Shown one piece after another: positions 1 to 14,642 of a stretch of 64,000 nucleotides of DNA (its first letter is position 1; every line of letters starts with the position of its first letter). Made by a program: the position numbers and the translations under genes. The DNA comes from Cloeon dipterum (taxonomy: Eukaryota > Arthropoda > Insecta > Ephemeroptera > Baetidae). Location of the stretch: positions 15,128,001 to 15,192,000 of the forward strand of contig NC_088786.1 in assembly GCF_949628265.1 (NCBI RefSeq). The letters are read 5' to 3'. The notes beneath the pieces are model-generated. The model made no database searches. It saw only the letters and a list, made by a program, of their open reading frames with translations, and had not been told where the DNA came from.

Positions 1-925
1 CGCCTGCGGCCATTAAATGCATATTTTCAGCCGCATTCATGGCCGAGGTCACCGCATAATTTTTGTTTAAACAGATCGGTGTCCTCGTGGCGTTATTCAA
101 ATCTCGATTCTATGAGAGCAGCTATGGAATATGACTTGCGGATAGATCGCATTAAAAAAAGGATAAACGCTTTCAGAAAAAAATCTAATGAGGTTTTTAA
201 AAATCATATTTCCACCGTCAAACTAAAACCTTTCATGAGTTGCAGTGCAGCTTGAAATTAAGGTTAAAAGAGGCGTGAGTTTCCAAAGTCAATTTGTAGT
301 CAAACTTTTCGCTTTTTCGTCTGTATGCCAGTTACACAAAAAAATTATCGAATATGTCTAATGCTAATCTCATAAGTTTTTAATATTTTGTACGTATACA
401 AAGCTTTGGTTGAGAAATTTAATTATACACAAATTAATTTTTTCTTATTGTTACTTAACATTTTTACACGCAACTTTGATGGGCGCTTGTTGAATTAATG
501 AAATTCCTTACTGTCAAACAAACTATATTATTAAATATTTGAGGGCTCTAACAATCCATTTTAAATTGAATTTATGCAGAAAAGATCAATTCAAGGAAAA
601 TTGTATGCACAGCAAACGATGGAAGGGTTGAAGTCTCGGAGGACAGGTGCGAGAGGCGCAATTAAGCCCACTTTCCAATCAAGCCTCGGTCGGGCCTCAT
701 TGTGATGCGAAATAGAGTCGGTCTGTTTGCCGCCCGCCGCACGTCGAGCGAGCGAGCACCTAGCCTCAACTTTCATTTCCATTACACAGAGAGAGATAGA
801 GAGGAGCCCAATGAAAAATAAAAGGCGGAGCGAAAGAGGCAATAAGTTGCGTGTGCCTCAACCAGAAAAAGAGCCGCGCGCGTCGCTCTCGTAGTATCTG
901 GAACCACTTGCGCTGAGTGCTTGAA

Positions 926-927
<2 letters not shown>

Positions 928-1012
<85 letters not shown>
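928..1012 (+). repeat. (AG)n microsatellite
   Basis: About 85 bp of uninterrupted AG dinucleotide inside a GC-rich island. Reading frames through it (poly-Arg-Glu, poly-Ser-Leu) are artefacts. Confidence 0.98.
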
Positions 1013-1014
<2 letters not shown>

Positions 1015-4000
1015 AGCGACGAAACAAAGAAATCTAGCTGCTGTTGTCTGGTTTGTTTGCCTCGAAATCGATTGCGGGCCGGGATTGAGTCGGCTGCCGA
1101 TATTTATTTTGCATGAGCCTGAACTCGAGCAGAGCGCAGCTTTTTTCATCTGTCCGCCCGAGCTGGCCGCATTCGTGTCGCGAGCACGAGTGCCTTCGAC
1201 AAACAAGACTGCGCGATAGGTGTAGAGCGCCAAATAGGACATGGAAATTTCATGCATTCGCCCGCCGTGATCCTCTTCAACCCGGGCCTAAAGCAAACTC
1301 TCTCAGAAACGAATATTGCGTGTTCTTAGTCGCCACTCACCCGGTTGGCACCGGCTGCATGAATCCCAAGATCAACCAGCTGAGATTGAATTGTTTCCTT
1401 TCAATGAATAAATAATAGTGACTTCAAATAGAGTAAGCAGGCTTTGAATTATTTTTTATTTGAAGACGTCTAAAGCCTAATAGATAAATTGATTTCCTAC
1501 TTTATTTCACAAGCAGAGCCATGAGGAGATTTTCATTATTTTCATTTCTACCCTGGGTAAATTACACGTGAGTTTTTTAACCATTTTTTTGTTTTGATAA
1601 AAACGTTACCTCATTCCACTCATATCACAAAATTAGTTTAAAAAATTGAGAACAAAAAAATGTTAATGAAGTCGAATTATTTCCCTTGCGCGAATCATTT
1701 TGCGGGCCTGTTGAGAGGACGGTCTAGCCTTTTTACACAGAGAACGTGCAAATTTCATGCATTGGCTAGGCACGCGCGAATCGGTTTATTTCGTCGGTGC
1801 TGAGCGAGAGAGCGAGCGAGCGAGCGAGTGTCTCAATTTAAAATCACGTCTAACAAGTGGCTCGGCACATCTGCATAATTCAGTTTGGGCCACGAGCGGC
1901 GTTTGTGTGCTTCCTCGTACGCCCCACCCGCCTCAGGGGGCCGCCTGAGATATGATTTGGCGTAATCAAAGTTGCACGTGACCAGCGTGCGCCGCGGCTA
2001 ATTCAATTTGCCAAGCTAAACACAACATCTCCGCCGCCGCCGCAACACAATTTGTTATTTGTCCCAGCGCTCTCTCTGCAAAGACCAACTCTAGTGCCGC
2101 TTCAAATTTATGCTCTCTGTGCGATTGTACTTCTCATCTCTCTGCTGAGTGGCTGCAAAATAAAATTGCGCTCGCTGAGCCACGAAACTACGTATTATAC
2201 TTACTAAGCAAGAGGTAAGAGCTAAAAATAAATTAATTCGTTGTTTGAACTAAAAAACAGGTAAGTAAAAACAATTATTCTTGAATTTCCATGAAAATTA
2301 CATCGCATTATTAATTCAAGAAAATGTACGAATTAAAAACTTTTAGGGCAATTCTTAGGATGCTAGTGTTACGATTTGGTTAGCGTTAAATTTAATGACC
2401 CTGCAGAAAATGAATAAAAATTTATAATAATCATGATGAGTTCAAATGCTGGAAAGTTTCCTCGAAATGTCATCTTTATTTCCCTCCCGCAGTTTCGGTT
2501 TCTGTTGTGGAATTTTAAATAAATAAATTAACTAGTAATTTGAAATATTTTCATGTATGCCGGAGAGGAAGATGCAATTAAGTTTTATTCTATCGTAAGA
2601 ATAAATTTGTTTATCAATCAAAAATGTAGTTATTCGTGACAGTTAAAAACAAATTGAACGCGGTTTTCCCCAAAAATGGCAATGAAAGACAAGCAGAAGC
2701 TACGATACAAAAAATTGAATCGATGTTGTCATGTGTTGCACATCGACGCTGTCCAGAGCATGGGATTAAAATTAAAAATTTATTTCGTACTCATCAGTGC
2801 AGTTAATTTCCTTTTCCTTCTGATATCTCTCTTACTAATATGGACGCATGGCCATTCAAACTTAGCTTTCATGAATGAAAGTAAAAAAATATCCTAGCAT
2901 ATCACGTATTTTCCTTCAATAGCCACCACGAACTGAGCCTCGCAAGCGCCGTTTCAAGGAGACAATCAAATGCGCCGGCCAACAGAGCAAGAAATAAATG
3001 CCGACGAACGCGCTGCGAAATCCAATCTGCGTCTTTATTCTGCTGGCAGATGGAATCGACGCGGTCTAGAGCAACCATTCTCGCGTGCGCCGAGATTTGC
3101 TTTCAATCACCCAGTCGTCGCAAGACGACAACGTTATTTTCATCATCTAATCGCATCCGACGACGCCCCTCGCCGTTTCCATTGCGGCCAAAGAGCGAGA
3201 GGAGGGAGGTGGTTGGGTGGGTGGGAAGGGGTATGGTATGCAACGAGTGCGTCGCGCGAGGCGAGCGGATTGCATAACTGACACCTGTGGTATGGGCGCC
3301 GAGCCACGTTTATGACCGGCAATCTGCTCCGCTCGCTCCTCTTCTTTATAGAGGACATTCGCCCGGCCTTATTCCTCCTCCTTACTCTTTTTTTACTCGT
3401 AGTCGTCATTCAAACGAGCCTTAAACGCGAAATTTGATCCGCCTGCAAGCTCCTGACAATGAGTGTTTCAACCAGCAGTCTCGTGGAAATGTCGCCTCCG
3501 TGAGGGAGACAATCAAATTACCGAAAAATAAATGCAAGAACTATATGCAGCCTGGAAACAAAAAAATTAACAGAGCAAACTTTCAAAAATGAGCCACTCT
3601 ATCATAAAAGTGGACTTGTTCAAAAAAGATAACTTTTCGCCTAAATAAAGCAGCACAAGACATTCGTTATTTCTCTTTGTGCACACTATGCACCCAGAAT
3701 TTTCCAACCAAGAACGCACCAACACGAGTGGGCGAACCTGATCTGCAGATGCGCGGCGAATTTGATGCGAGCGGGAAAGGGAAAGAAATCTGGGTTGGAA
3801 GTACAAAGAGAGACAAAGGCGCTCTCCACCTGGATTCGCGTCGGTTATTATGGATTGTGTGCGCGCTGTTGCGGGCAGCTCGGCTTTGAGCTCTCCACCC
3901 GGCCTCAGATGTTTGCAGATATAAAAAAGTAATTCAATTACACAACCAACTACTCGCTCCAAGTTTTCCCAGCCCCTTTTTACGGGTAATAGTAAAAAGG

Positions 4001-7000
4001 AAAGGAGAAGAGAAGACCAGCAGCAGCGCCGGCCAAATTTACTCTCTCGCTCGCTCGCTTTTTATGGACTCGGCCTGCCAGAGGAACAAGTGAACTGAAC
4101 CGAATGGCTCTTCTTTATTTCCCATGCAGAATTTCTCGCCACACTTTTTCCATCGAAAACAGGGAAAAACGTTCTTTGCTGCTAAAGCGATGCAAATATT
4201 TTAGTAAAAATCAAGAGGGAGCCGATTGGCGCCAAATCAAAGCTGTCGTTCAAAGCAAAACTCTTCTTCTCTTTTCTCCCCCATGGACATTCTGTTTCAT
4301 AGACTGTAAATCTAGAGAAGAGGAATTGAATTTGATCCAACATTGGCTAATGGATTAGGGAAGGACGTGGAATGAAATTAACTCAGTGGATTTCTCATGT
4401 TATTTGGTTTGAAACAAAATTTGCAAAATTTGAATTGTGATATCTAGTCCTAGCTTAATCACTTTGTTAATCAATGAAAATAGTATATCCCACATTTAAT
4501 ATATTTTAATGCCTGTATAACAATTTTTGACAGATAAAATTATAGCAAAAACGCATGAATGAACCTATTCATTTATCCTTTGGACATCACTTATATGTAT
4601 TAGTATTGATTATCAGCAGATGAAACCAAGCGAGAATCGGCGCTTGCAGTTGATTTGTGCGAGTCGGCGTGCGTGTTTAATTGCAGAGGGAGCAAGAACG
4701 CACAAGTGTTGTGACAACGGACGATGCACTCTGAATATCGATTGAGCGTGTACGCAGCCGGGCATAATTAATCACCCGCTCGTGATCAAAAGACAATTTT
4801 CCAAGCCAGTGGACTCAGTTTTTTTCGACCAGCCACTCGTGTGACCCATTTTGAAGCGAGAATAGTACTGAGCACGTGTTTATGTTGCGAATCTAAAATT
4901 AGGCGTGAGCTCAAAATAGGTTTTTCCCTAATCTTGGCATGTGTTTGGCACACGCATTTATATTTATAACATCCATGCAGTCTTTACAGTGGATGCTATG
5001 TTAGTAGTAGAATCTTGACTTAAAGAGATCTTGCAAAGGTTCAAAAACATTATATTCAATTCTTAAGCTGTATTTTTTTATATTCTGGAGAGGGAAATGA
5101 ATTTTTTAGAAAACATTTCATTCTGAATTTTACATTCTTATTACCGCTATTTTTTCCTATGCATCCAAAACAAAACGTTCAAAAAAATGTCTCCGGACCT
5201 GAAATCGAGGTTATTTTGCGATTTATTTTGTCATCAGGTTAAAACATCAGCGTTATTTTGTCTTTTGCGTGCGGAGTGTTGCAACGTGTAATTCCCCCAT
5301 CCTCCCTCCCGATTTACCACTGCATTCTCATTCCTTGTGTTTGCGGTACAAGGGGAGACTCGGTGAAATGCCAATTAACCATCATCCAAGTAAGTAGTAT
5401 GTGCGGCGGAATAATTGACAAATGGCATTCGGTCGCCTGCATTATTGACGTCGCCGAGCGTTTGCGGCAATGATCATTATTCCATTAGGTTCATCAGGTA
5501 GGGGAGGAGGCTAGGGGCTGGAGTAAATAATTCAGGCGAGCTGTTTTGTGCGGCGAATGTTATTAAAAAGAGAGAAACATCGTGTGTCGGGGGCTGGATG
5601 CCTAAAAAATGGCACGCCGGGGATTTCTATTAGGAGATGAACACGATTTTTCAAAAGAACGCGTGCATGTATCCATTCATTTTTTAAGACGCAATTCCGC
5701 TCTCTGTGCTGAGTCCCAAAACACCGTTTTCATGGCTTCGCGTGCTCCAAAATTATTTTCGCGATTGTGCGTGAGCAGAAGAAAACCACGATGACCTCAT
5801 TCTTCTTGCAAGAAGATCATCTTAGCACTTGGGAAATTTGAAATTTTCCTTTACCTTATCTTCGTGTGAAATAATTTAATTATAGGAGAAACTATCTATA
5901 GAAACTTTGATTTCTTGCATAATGAGAAATTTCTCAACCTGTATAAACTCATATTGAAACTTATATTATTTTGCTAATAGATGATATTGATTTAAAACGT
6001 GAGACGTGCTAGACAGAGAGTAAATAATTTGTAACTATTTCATCATTCTGTTTCCTCTTGCTTACAAAATGTTAATTGAACATGTGAGTCATTTAAATGT
6101 AACTTGAGCACTTTTGGCAATTTCCAAAATAATTAACCTCCACTGCGAAACAAGGGAAAGCTTTTGCGCTTTCTCGAATCTGAATACACTGGAGAGAGAC
6201 TTTTGACGTATTTCAATATTGCGACACACACCACATGTCGTTCGGAAAATGTTATTAAATTTAAAATCAAAGCCAGCACACGCGCAAAGCCAATATTTGT
6301 CAAGTCGGAGATATCCCCAAAGAAGAAGAGCTAGGGGACGAAAATCGATATATTATTTGAAACGTGCTTCTGATACGCTTTCCCAACTTGATTATTCCGC
6401 CGGCATATTTTGCAGGGATGAAAGGAACCGAAATTTCGCTCGAAAGCAAGTAAAATTATTTTCTGCTCTGACGAAGAGGCAGCGCGGTGGCACTCATTGA
6501 AATAAATCGCCGCAATTTGCTGCGATATTGTTTTGCCCTCGTGCGCGCGTCAGGGGAGAAAGGGGACGGGGGTGAGTCATGCCGGTATTGCATGGTGGCG
6601 AACAACCCCGCGGGCGCATCATTATTGAATGGCCTCTTTCATACCTGCTATTTAGCGCAAAGTGGCTGCTGCGCCTGCCGAATTGGGATTTATGTTCGCA
6701 CTTAGCCACCGACTGCACAAACAAAAAGGTAACAGTGTGGCATCTTATATTGTGTGAACAAGTTTCAAATTAACACTTTGTGGTAGGTGGTTAATTATGT
6801 GTATAAACTAAGAGATAGAAGAGACCAGGAAACCACATCGCGCCTGGCCAAATGTTGAGATGAAATATTTTTTAATTGTTCCATATAAAAGTATCGTTGG
6901 AAACAATTTGAAAACAACAAGTATAGCCCAACAATCCTGGATCTAGGTTTCAGTTTCCGATCCAATGTCATATCCTACTCTAACTGTACAAAGGATTTTA

Positions 7001-8101
7001 TCAACATTTCCACAATGTTCCGTAATAGCAATGTCTTTTGAATAAATTCTATTTTAATTTTTCTTTTTTAGTTATTTGTTCTTGGTAAAGTTCAAATAAC
7101 TAGATAAAAGAAAATACAAGCGAAAATTACTGCTGAACAAAACCAGCATAATAATCAAAATTTCAAAAGAAAACAAAAAACGAGGATAAATTATAAGTTT
7201 AGGCCTTTTAAAGCAACAACAAAAACACGCGATGATCTTCACCGATTGATGAAACTCTCCAGTTTAGTAAAATATAGCTGCAGAACAAAATTTATCTTTT
7301 GAAAAATATCTGATTTTCAGAAACTAAAATATCGATTTAAACCGTCTCACTTGCAGTATCAGGTTTGAAATAAGAACGCTCGTTTTCCACGCAGTAGCAA
7401 ATTGAAAAGGGGCAATAAATACTACTTCTACTTCCCTCTCGTCTCGAGATGACGACTTCTTTTTTTGCCTTTTTTGCTTTTCGCTGTGGAGGAAATTCGC
7501 GGGGGACTCGAGACACGTGGGGGAATTTTTACGAGGCTGACCAGCACCTTTATCCGCAGAAAAATCGGCCAACGAGCGGTGAGGGTCGTAGATCAAAGCC
7601 ATTTTAAATAATTCACACTCATAGAAAGGGACGCGTGCGGCGTTATTTTATCTCGACGGCTTATGGCGAGAAATGTGCGACTGATGGTGCTGAACGGAGA
7701 TGCGCGGACTAGCCGAGCCAACGACACGAATTTCTGTAGCTGCTCAACGATACTTAAACTAGATTTTTGGAAATCCTTACGTGAAATTTATGGAAATGAT
7801 GGTCATATAATGGCTCCTCGCTCAGTTTCTAAAGATTAACATACATAAAATTCATGCTTAGTTGGGTTTAGATTTAAAAAAAACCAGTTTGTTTCTTGAT
7901 CTACATTTTTTCTAACTTTTCACAGTCATCATTTTTTTAACAAAAAATTCCGGCTCATCATCTTTTTAGACTGCGTGTTTCCCTACTTTTAACATCTGTG
8001 TTGCGCGTACAACGTACTGCGAGTGCATATAATAATAATCAAAATATAGCGCTAGCGCGCTGTGCAGAGTGCTAATGGCAACATGCTTCTTATCTCCCCG
8101 C

Positions 8102-8241
<140 letters not shown>

Positions 8242-11200
8242 CCCCTAATGCACAGTTTTGTTATCAGCCGCACATGCATCACAGCGTCGATCAGGGCCCG
8301 CAAATTATTATTAATACGCTCTGTGCGGCGACCCTCCGCGCATTTTCCAACTTGATATGAAGTTCAAAATATGCGTTTATTTCGGTTTATTTGCGTGCAT
8401 GTGTTAAGCTCGCTACATAGCTGCGGCATTCAACAAGAATTTCCAGCCGAGATTTTATCCTGAGCACAAGATTACACAGGGGATGAGCGAAGGGGTGAGT
8501 GTGTAATAGGATTGCGCCCCCACGGATTTTGGTTTCATTTTCATGGAAAGCGCGAGCAAAGTAAGCTACTGCAACATTCCCGCGACACATTTTAACATTC
8601 GTGAAGATGTTATTTAATCAAGTCACGATTTTGGTTTTTTAACTCAAATAAAATGAGGTGTATTTTATTTTAAAGTATAAATAATTATTAAACTTTTGAA
8701 GACCTAAATCTTGCTCTACTCAACTTAGCTTTGGTCATCTTTAGTCTCAGTTTCATTTCATGTTAAAAGTAGTACATATTTTATATTTTTAAATGCTCAT
8801 GTGTGTTTAAAATTTAATATTTTAGAGGTTTTGGGGGTTACCTTAACATTTTATTTAGCTCAGCTTAATGCCAATCATTCTTTTCAATAAATATGTGTCC
8901 CGAATGAATAGAAAAATATTTTAATAAAATAAGGTTTTACTGGTCGGCGGCAATTTTCAGAAGGTTTTAAGCGTTTCGTTGTTAATACGTTTGGGAGCTT
9001 TTGTACAAAACGCGTTGGAGGAAACCGCAGCCATTAAAGAGTTCCTCGGCAGGGAGAGAGAATCAAAAATCTGGGAGCGTGCCGTCGAGGGCGGCTTCCA
9101 TCCTCGACTATTATAAATGTATTTCCACGCACTCGGACAAATATATTACTCTCGGCGCGCACGCTTTAAACTCTCTCTGAGAGAAAATCACGGAATTCGC
9201 CCGGCGGTATTTCATATTTACACGCATCAACGCGCTTACAGCGTATTTCACTTACACGCCGTCCGTGTTTGCAGCTGAAAATACACACAAAGGGCGCTCG
9301 CGTTGGTCGGATTCAATTTCGGGCGTGACCACCGGCGTTGCATTTGATATTTGAAGAGGAAACGCAGAGTGAGAACGCTACCTGATGCTCCCCGTTCCAA
9401 GCTCAAATATTTAAATGAACTCTTCTCTCTCTCGCACCATGTTTTGTTACTGTATGCCCAGCGCACGAAAGAGAGTGAATCAAATTTTAATTAAAAACCA
9501 TGTTCGACTCATTGAGTTCGGCCACTTGGGCCAGTTTGCCTTCCCCTCTGCTGATTTTTGCACTCGTTTCCCTTTTGGAACTATCCGCGTGTGAATGAGA
9601 GCAGAAATGAAACGGTTGATGCTATGAGCAAAAGTTCTAAACGTGGGAAAATGAAAATTTTGCCTTTTACAGCCATGTAAAAAGCAGAGTTTATCAGAAG
9701 ACCTTTTTCATTCAGTAAAATATAAATATGAGTGGCAGAGAGACTGCTTCATGTTTCCAAATGTTGATATTAATTTTTAGAGCAAAGTAGTGAACTTTAA
9801 AAAGCACAGGAGTAAAGAAATAGCGAATAAGTTGCCCTGCTGATCAGAAATAAAACAAAATTTTGAATCTAAATTTAGCAACCAGACAAAAAGTTATTGA
9901 AATATTTTGAGACATGGGCTCGTCAGAAGATTATTTGAAACATTGAAAATTGTTAAATTGAACCTCGTATTTTGCTTCCAGCATAGTGACAAAACTCAAA
10001 GAACAGAGAGTTCTGGTTGAGCCACAAGCTGTGTAAAAAATCTTCCAAAAGTTAAATTCGAACACATATTTAGAAATTTGAGCAATTTCTTCCGGCAAAT
10101 AATTAGGTTCGATTAAATATCTCTTCCTTTGAGCAAATTGTCAATTTCAAATGAATCTAAAAAAACGTATCAAAGATATTGCAAACTTTTAAAGCATTTA
10201 TTTCGAACAGTCTCCGTTTTTTAACTGCTTGGTTTAAAACTTCGTCGTTCGATTCAGCAAGTCGTATGCCATCTTGAAGAGAGTGAGTTCCAATTCGTGT
10301 CCGCGCTCGTTTCTTGTTTCTTGGGATGCGCCGCGGAGAATGATGCTCGCATTTCGCTGGCGGAAAGCGCTCTTCTGGGAAGAATTTCAACGGAAACAAG
10401 TCTCGTGCACGTAAATAAAATAATTCGTCGGCGTGCACCCCTTGATGCTCGTTACCCTGCGACTTCAATTCCGCTCTGAATTTTTATTGTTCGCTGCCGC
10501 ATCCGCCAGCTGCTTTTTCGTCATATCCTGCGCACCACTGCGCTGCAGCAATATGACTGTTTTCACAACTGAGGTATTTCACATGAGAAAAGCATAATTT
10601 TGTATCTCTCTCAAGTCCTTGACTTGAAAGTTCCAAGACATTTATTTTGCGGGCCCGCTCCGGCTGTCCTCATGGACAGGGGTTTCCTAAGTTACATTAT
10701 AGCATTTGCTAACAGGCATTCAAAATCAATGTTTATTTAAAAACGTTGACTACCTATTACTAATTGATACTACTTCTATAAAATTTCATGCTTGGCAACA
10801 AAAATCAATCAATATTTTGTAGCTGGTATGATAAAGTATAGTGCTATAAAATAAGAAGTGTATATATTACATCTAATTAATATGTATTTTTTGGTTAATT
10901 CATTCAGAAAGTATATTTCTCTCGATGGAATTACTTCACAAAATTGAAAAAAGTTCCAACTATTAAAAGCTATTTTCTGTTCAAATCATTCACACACGAG
11001 TTTGTGGACAATTTCATACATATTCTGCAGAGCTTACGGCTTACGCTGAGGATTTTTATTAAAATTGCTTTTTCAAGAAAAGTATCTTGGGCAAGCAAAG
11101 AAACGTGTCTGTCCATGGAAATGGTGCAGACAAATTATTTTCAGAGGCACAAAGGACACAAAAGCAAGTTGGATTTCTGCACATCCAGAGCCGAGCGTGG

Positions 11201-12916
11201 GCTCTCTTCTCTGCTGCTTTTTTCTCCGCCGCCTATTGAGTCTGGCTGAGTCTGGGAGTGTGTGCGTGCGTGTGGTCCATCAAACAGTGCAGAAAACCAA
11301 CAAGTCTTCTTTGAAGTGAGCGATCCAAGACGCTGGTTCGGCATTTGCGAGAAAAGACGGGCGCAGATTAAAAATGGCTGGCAACAACATTTTTATTTCC
11401 TGCGGCGGCCAGCAAGGCGCCGCAATCCTCCGTCTTTTTGCGCTAAAGTCTTTTGTTTCCCTTCTCTCGCGCATTATGTGAGATGATACACTTTTCTTGG
11501 CGGAATGCTAAAGCATGTAAAGCAGTCTCTGTCCTCGATTCAATTTACCTTTCATTTAAAAACACATTTCCTCGTGTAGAATAACTCAATTTTTTTATGT
11601 CTACACATCAGACCATGCAGCACCATCAATTTCATTCTTGTCCGCGCGTAAAAGAGGATGTTGTGGATTAGCGGGCTATGATTTTTAATCAAGTTAACTA
11701 AGTAACGCACGGTGTGCATAGCAATAAAAAAATAAATTCATCCGCTAGAGTTTGTTCGCGATGGCTTAAAAATGATAACAAATAATGATATTACGTAATA
11801 ATTAAACCCTTAAAATTATAAGCATTGTCTTTTCTATGACAATTTTAACTCAAAAGGATATACGAAAATTATGGTCGAATCAGGAGGAATCAATATATTA
11901 GTTGTTAACAGAACCGTGAAGAAATTTATCAAAAAGCCACAAAATGGCCAAAATGGCTTATTCAGGCTGTTTTTATCAAATTTTATTTAGAATTTCCCTA
12001 CAGACTTTGTGCGAATGGAGCGAATTCAAAAAATAATCACCAATTTTTCATAACTCCACCGGTGAGATTCGGGCTCGTAAAAAGAGAATTTTTCATGGGG
12101 CAATTTGAAAATAGTCGTCTCAAATCCCCATTTATTGTTTACGCGGCAGGAGCGTATGAAATTCTGCCAAACCCGCATCGCGAATTAAAAAATAAAAATA
12201 ATCAAAAAGCTAGCTGGAAATTTTACGGCGGCACTAAACATTTTACTGCGTTTTTGCCAATTTTGTCTCTGCGAAAAACATTCACGTTTTGCTATAGGTA
12301 CGCGAGAGAAATGAAGCGGAATTGGCTGGAATATTTTCAGAGGCAGCAGTCAGAGATGATGACAATTGTGAAAACATGCGAAACAAGGCTTATCAGCCGG
12401 CTGTCGAGCTTCTTTCACTCAATTTTTCAGCGCGACTTACCCTAGGGGACTCGGCATGTGGAGATGCAGCCGCGGCACTAAACTTTTAGCTCCGCCATCT
12501 CGCACGGCATTATCATTTTTTCCGCTTTCTTTCCCGACATTTGAAAAGTTGCTGCATGCACCGGCTTTCGCATGCACATCCCCACTGCTCTGATATTGAT
12601 ATTTAACTTCCAATATCATGAAAAGTGCAGCATTCGCTCGGCAATTTCTTCTGATAAAACTGCCCTAGTTCCACGGGTAAAGGATCGTGAATCGTGATCC
12701 GTGGAAAGATCTTTGGTATATGTAGTCCCCAGCTCTAGCTAGAACTTAGAAGACACGAGAGTATGTTAATGTTTGAAATCTCTAATTTTACATTTCAGTA
12801 GCTTAAATTATCAAATATGGTATATCTCTTTGTTTAGTACGAAAAGTATGGTTACAGTTAATGAAAAATATTTGTCTCAATAGTTTCAGAGTTAATAGAC
12901 CCCCCCCCCTAGTCCT

Positions 12917-13274
12917 GCTATTTTCAATCAAAATTTATTCGCCTGTTTGTTTATTCTAAAAATGTCGTCAGTCGCGCAGCATACTGGTAATTGGAACTGC
13001 ATTTTTCCGTTTAATGAGCTGGTGCACAGAAATACTTTTGCAGTGCTAATGTTCACTTCTCTACTGAGTCAGCGAACCGTTTTTGAGATTCATAGAATTT
13101 TTTCGAAGGAAAATGTTTCCAACAATTTAACACAATTAAATTAAAAATTAATGCTCTCTAAGAAAGCTATTGGAATGAAGTAAGCAATGTTGAAACAGGA
13201 GATGACATTTATTTTAAATCAGTTAAGTAGTCTTTCCTTGTTATTGTAGAATGACCTGAACCCAATCAAATAAA
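12917..13274 (+). repeat. left arm of a 350-bp inverted repeat
   Basis: This block reappears in reverse complement at 14291-14642 with only scattered substitutions. Both arms carry the same 65-codon open frame (12947-13144 here), differing by very few residues, which I read as a passenger of the duplication and not a gene. The outer edge is near GCTATTTT just after a run of C, and the inner edge is near the CAATCAAATAAA shared by both copies. It may be a fold-back element or a recent local inverted duplication. Confidence 0.9.
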
Positions 13275-13374
13275 AGACACAAGTGTCCAAGATAAGTTTT
13301 AGCTTGTGAGAAAATATATCCTATTACCAATCAAATCAATCATCCACACAAAAATCTAAATCGTGTGACTATTT

Positions 13375-14118
13375 TCTGCGCAAATCAGCCCAAAATTTTC
13401 CATTTCTACGTGGTTGGTCGTCTTTACACGAGAGTTACAATGTTGAGCAGCTTGAAGGGCTCAGTCTCGGATAAAAGTCTCCTGGCAGGTTACTATGCGC
13501 ACGCACAATCCATCATGACCTACGGAATCGTAATTTGGGGAGCTAGCGGGGCGGCTTTGGAGGCTGTGTTTGTTGCGCAGGATCGCCTGGTGCGAGCTCT
13601 TGCAGGGGAGCGCTACTGGCTGTGATTAATCCCTCTCTCTTCTGCGCGTCCGCTGTTTCGTCGTTTCAAGTTGCTACCAGTTTTTTCCATCTACCTTTAT
13701 GAAGCTTGTAAATTTGTGAAAAAAAATGCCCTGGCTATTTTCAGAAAACCCAAAATGTTCACGAGTACAACACGAGGAGGAAACCAGAGCTATGTGTTCC
13801 AGCGCAAACGACTCAAATCTCCAAACAAAACCCGCTAACTTGTGCAGCTACTATACATAGTATAATGCGCTGCCAGTGTCTCTTCGTCTTGAGCCGCGTT
13901 ATAAGGAGTTTGTTGCAATGCTGCGTGAATTTGTTCATAAAAAAGAGTTTTATAGTGCTGAAGAGTATTTTGATTGTGTACAGAAGTTGTAGCAACTTAT
14001 ATTTTCCTTTTGAATGAATGTAGCTGAGTGTTTGATTTGCAATTTGATGTATATGGTTTGGTGCATTTACTGTGTTAAATTAGGCATGCCAAAAGACAAA
14101 TAAATAAATTATTATTAA
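13375..14118 (+). mobile_element. 3' remnant of a jockey/CR1-type LINE
   Basis: Translation gives the C-terminal end of a non-LTR reverse transcriptase ORF. It contains YGIVIWG (near 13530), then a shifted frame with SARPLFRRFKLLP and YLYEACKFVKKN, then YNALPVSLR and EFYSAEEYF before a stop at about 13992. These are the usual closing motifs of jockey/CR1-group elements. The copy lacks everything upstream, changes frame at least once and has internal stops, so it is dead. It closes with a short AAATAAATAAATTATTATT-like tail at about 14098-14118. It sits between the two arms of an inverted repeat. Confidence 0.8.
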
Positions 14119-14290
14119 GACGGCCCGGATTTTCAGACCACCTTTTGGTTTGCATTTTTAGTGAAAGAAATGAGTTGAATGTGATAGTGTATGTCGTTTT
14201 AACAAAACCTATAGCGACACAATTTTTGATAACTGAAATGTCATTATATAGATTCTAATATTTAATTATTTATGCTACTTAATACAGAAC

Positions 14291-14642
14291 TTTATTTGAT
14301 TGGGTTCAGGTCATTCTACAATAACAAGGAAAGACTACTTAACTGATTTAAAATAAATGTCATCTCCTGTTTCAACATTGCTTACTTCATTCCAACAGCT
14401 TTCTTAGAGAGCATTAATTTTTAGTTTAATTGTGTTAAATTGTTGGAAACATTTTCCTTCAAAAAAATTCTATGAATCTCAAAAACGGTTCGCTGACACA
14501 GCAGAGAAGTGAACATTAGCACTGCAAAAGTATTTCTGTGCACCAGCTCATTAAACGGAAAAATGCAGTTCCAATTACCAGTATGCTGCGCGACTGACGA
14601 CATTTTTAGAATAAACAAACAGGCGAAGTCATTAAAATAGCT
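14291..14642 (-). repeat. right arm of the 350-bp inverted repeat
   Basis: Reverse-complement copy of 12917-13274. The open frame of the left arm recurs here on the minus strand (14421-14618). The spacer between the arms is about 1.0 kb and contains the LINE remnant. I could not see a clear target-site duplication outside the arms. Confidence 0.9.

Noticed and set aside
917-1257. Open frames of 80-163 codons through the AG repeat (poly-Arg-Glu, poly-Ser-Leu)
   Set aside because: Dinucleotide repeats are open in all frames; flanks show no coding signal.
12947-13144. 65-codon open frame, duplicated at 14421-14618 on the other strand
   Set aside because: Its repetition is explained by the inverted arms; no family, signal peptide or splice context, so not called a gene.
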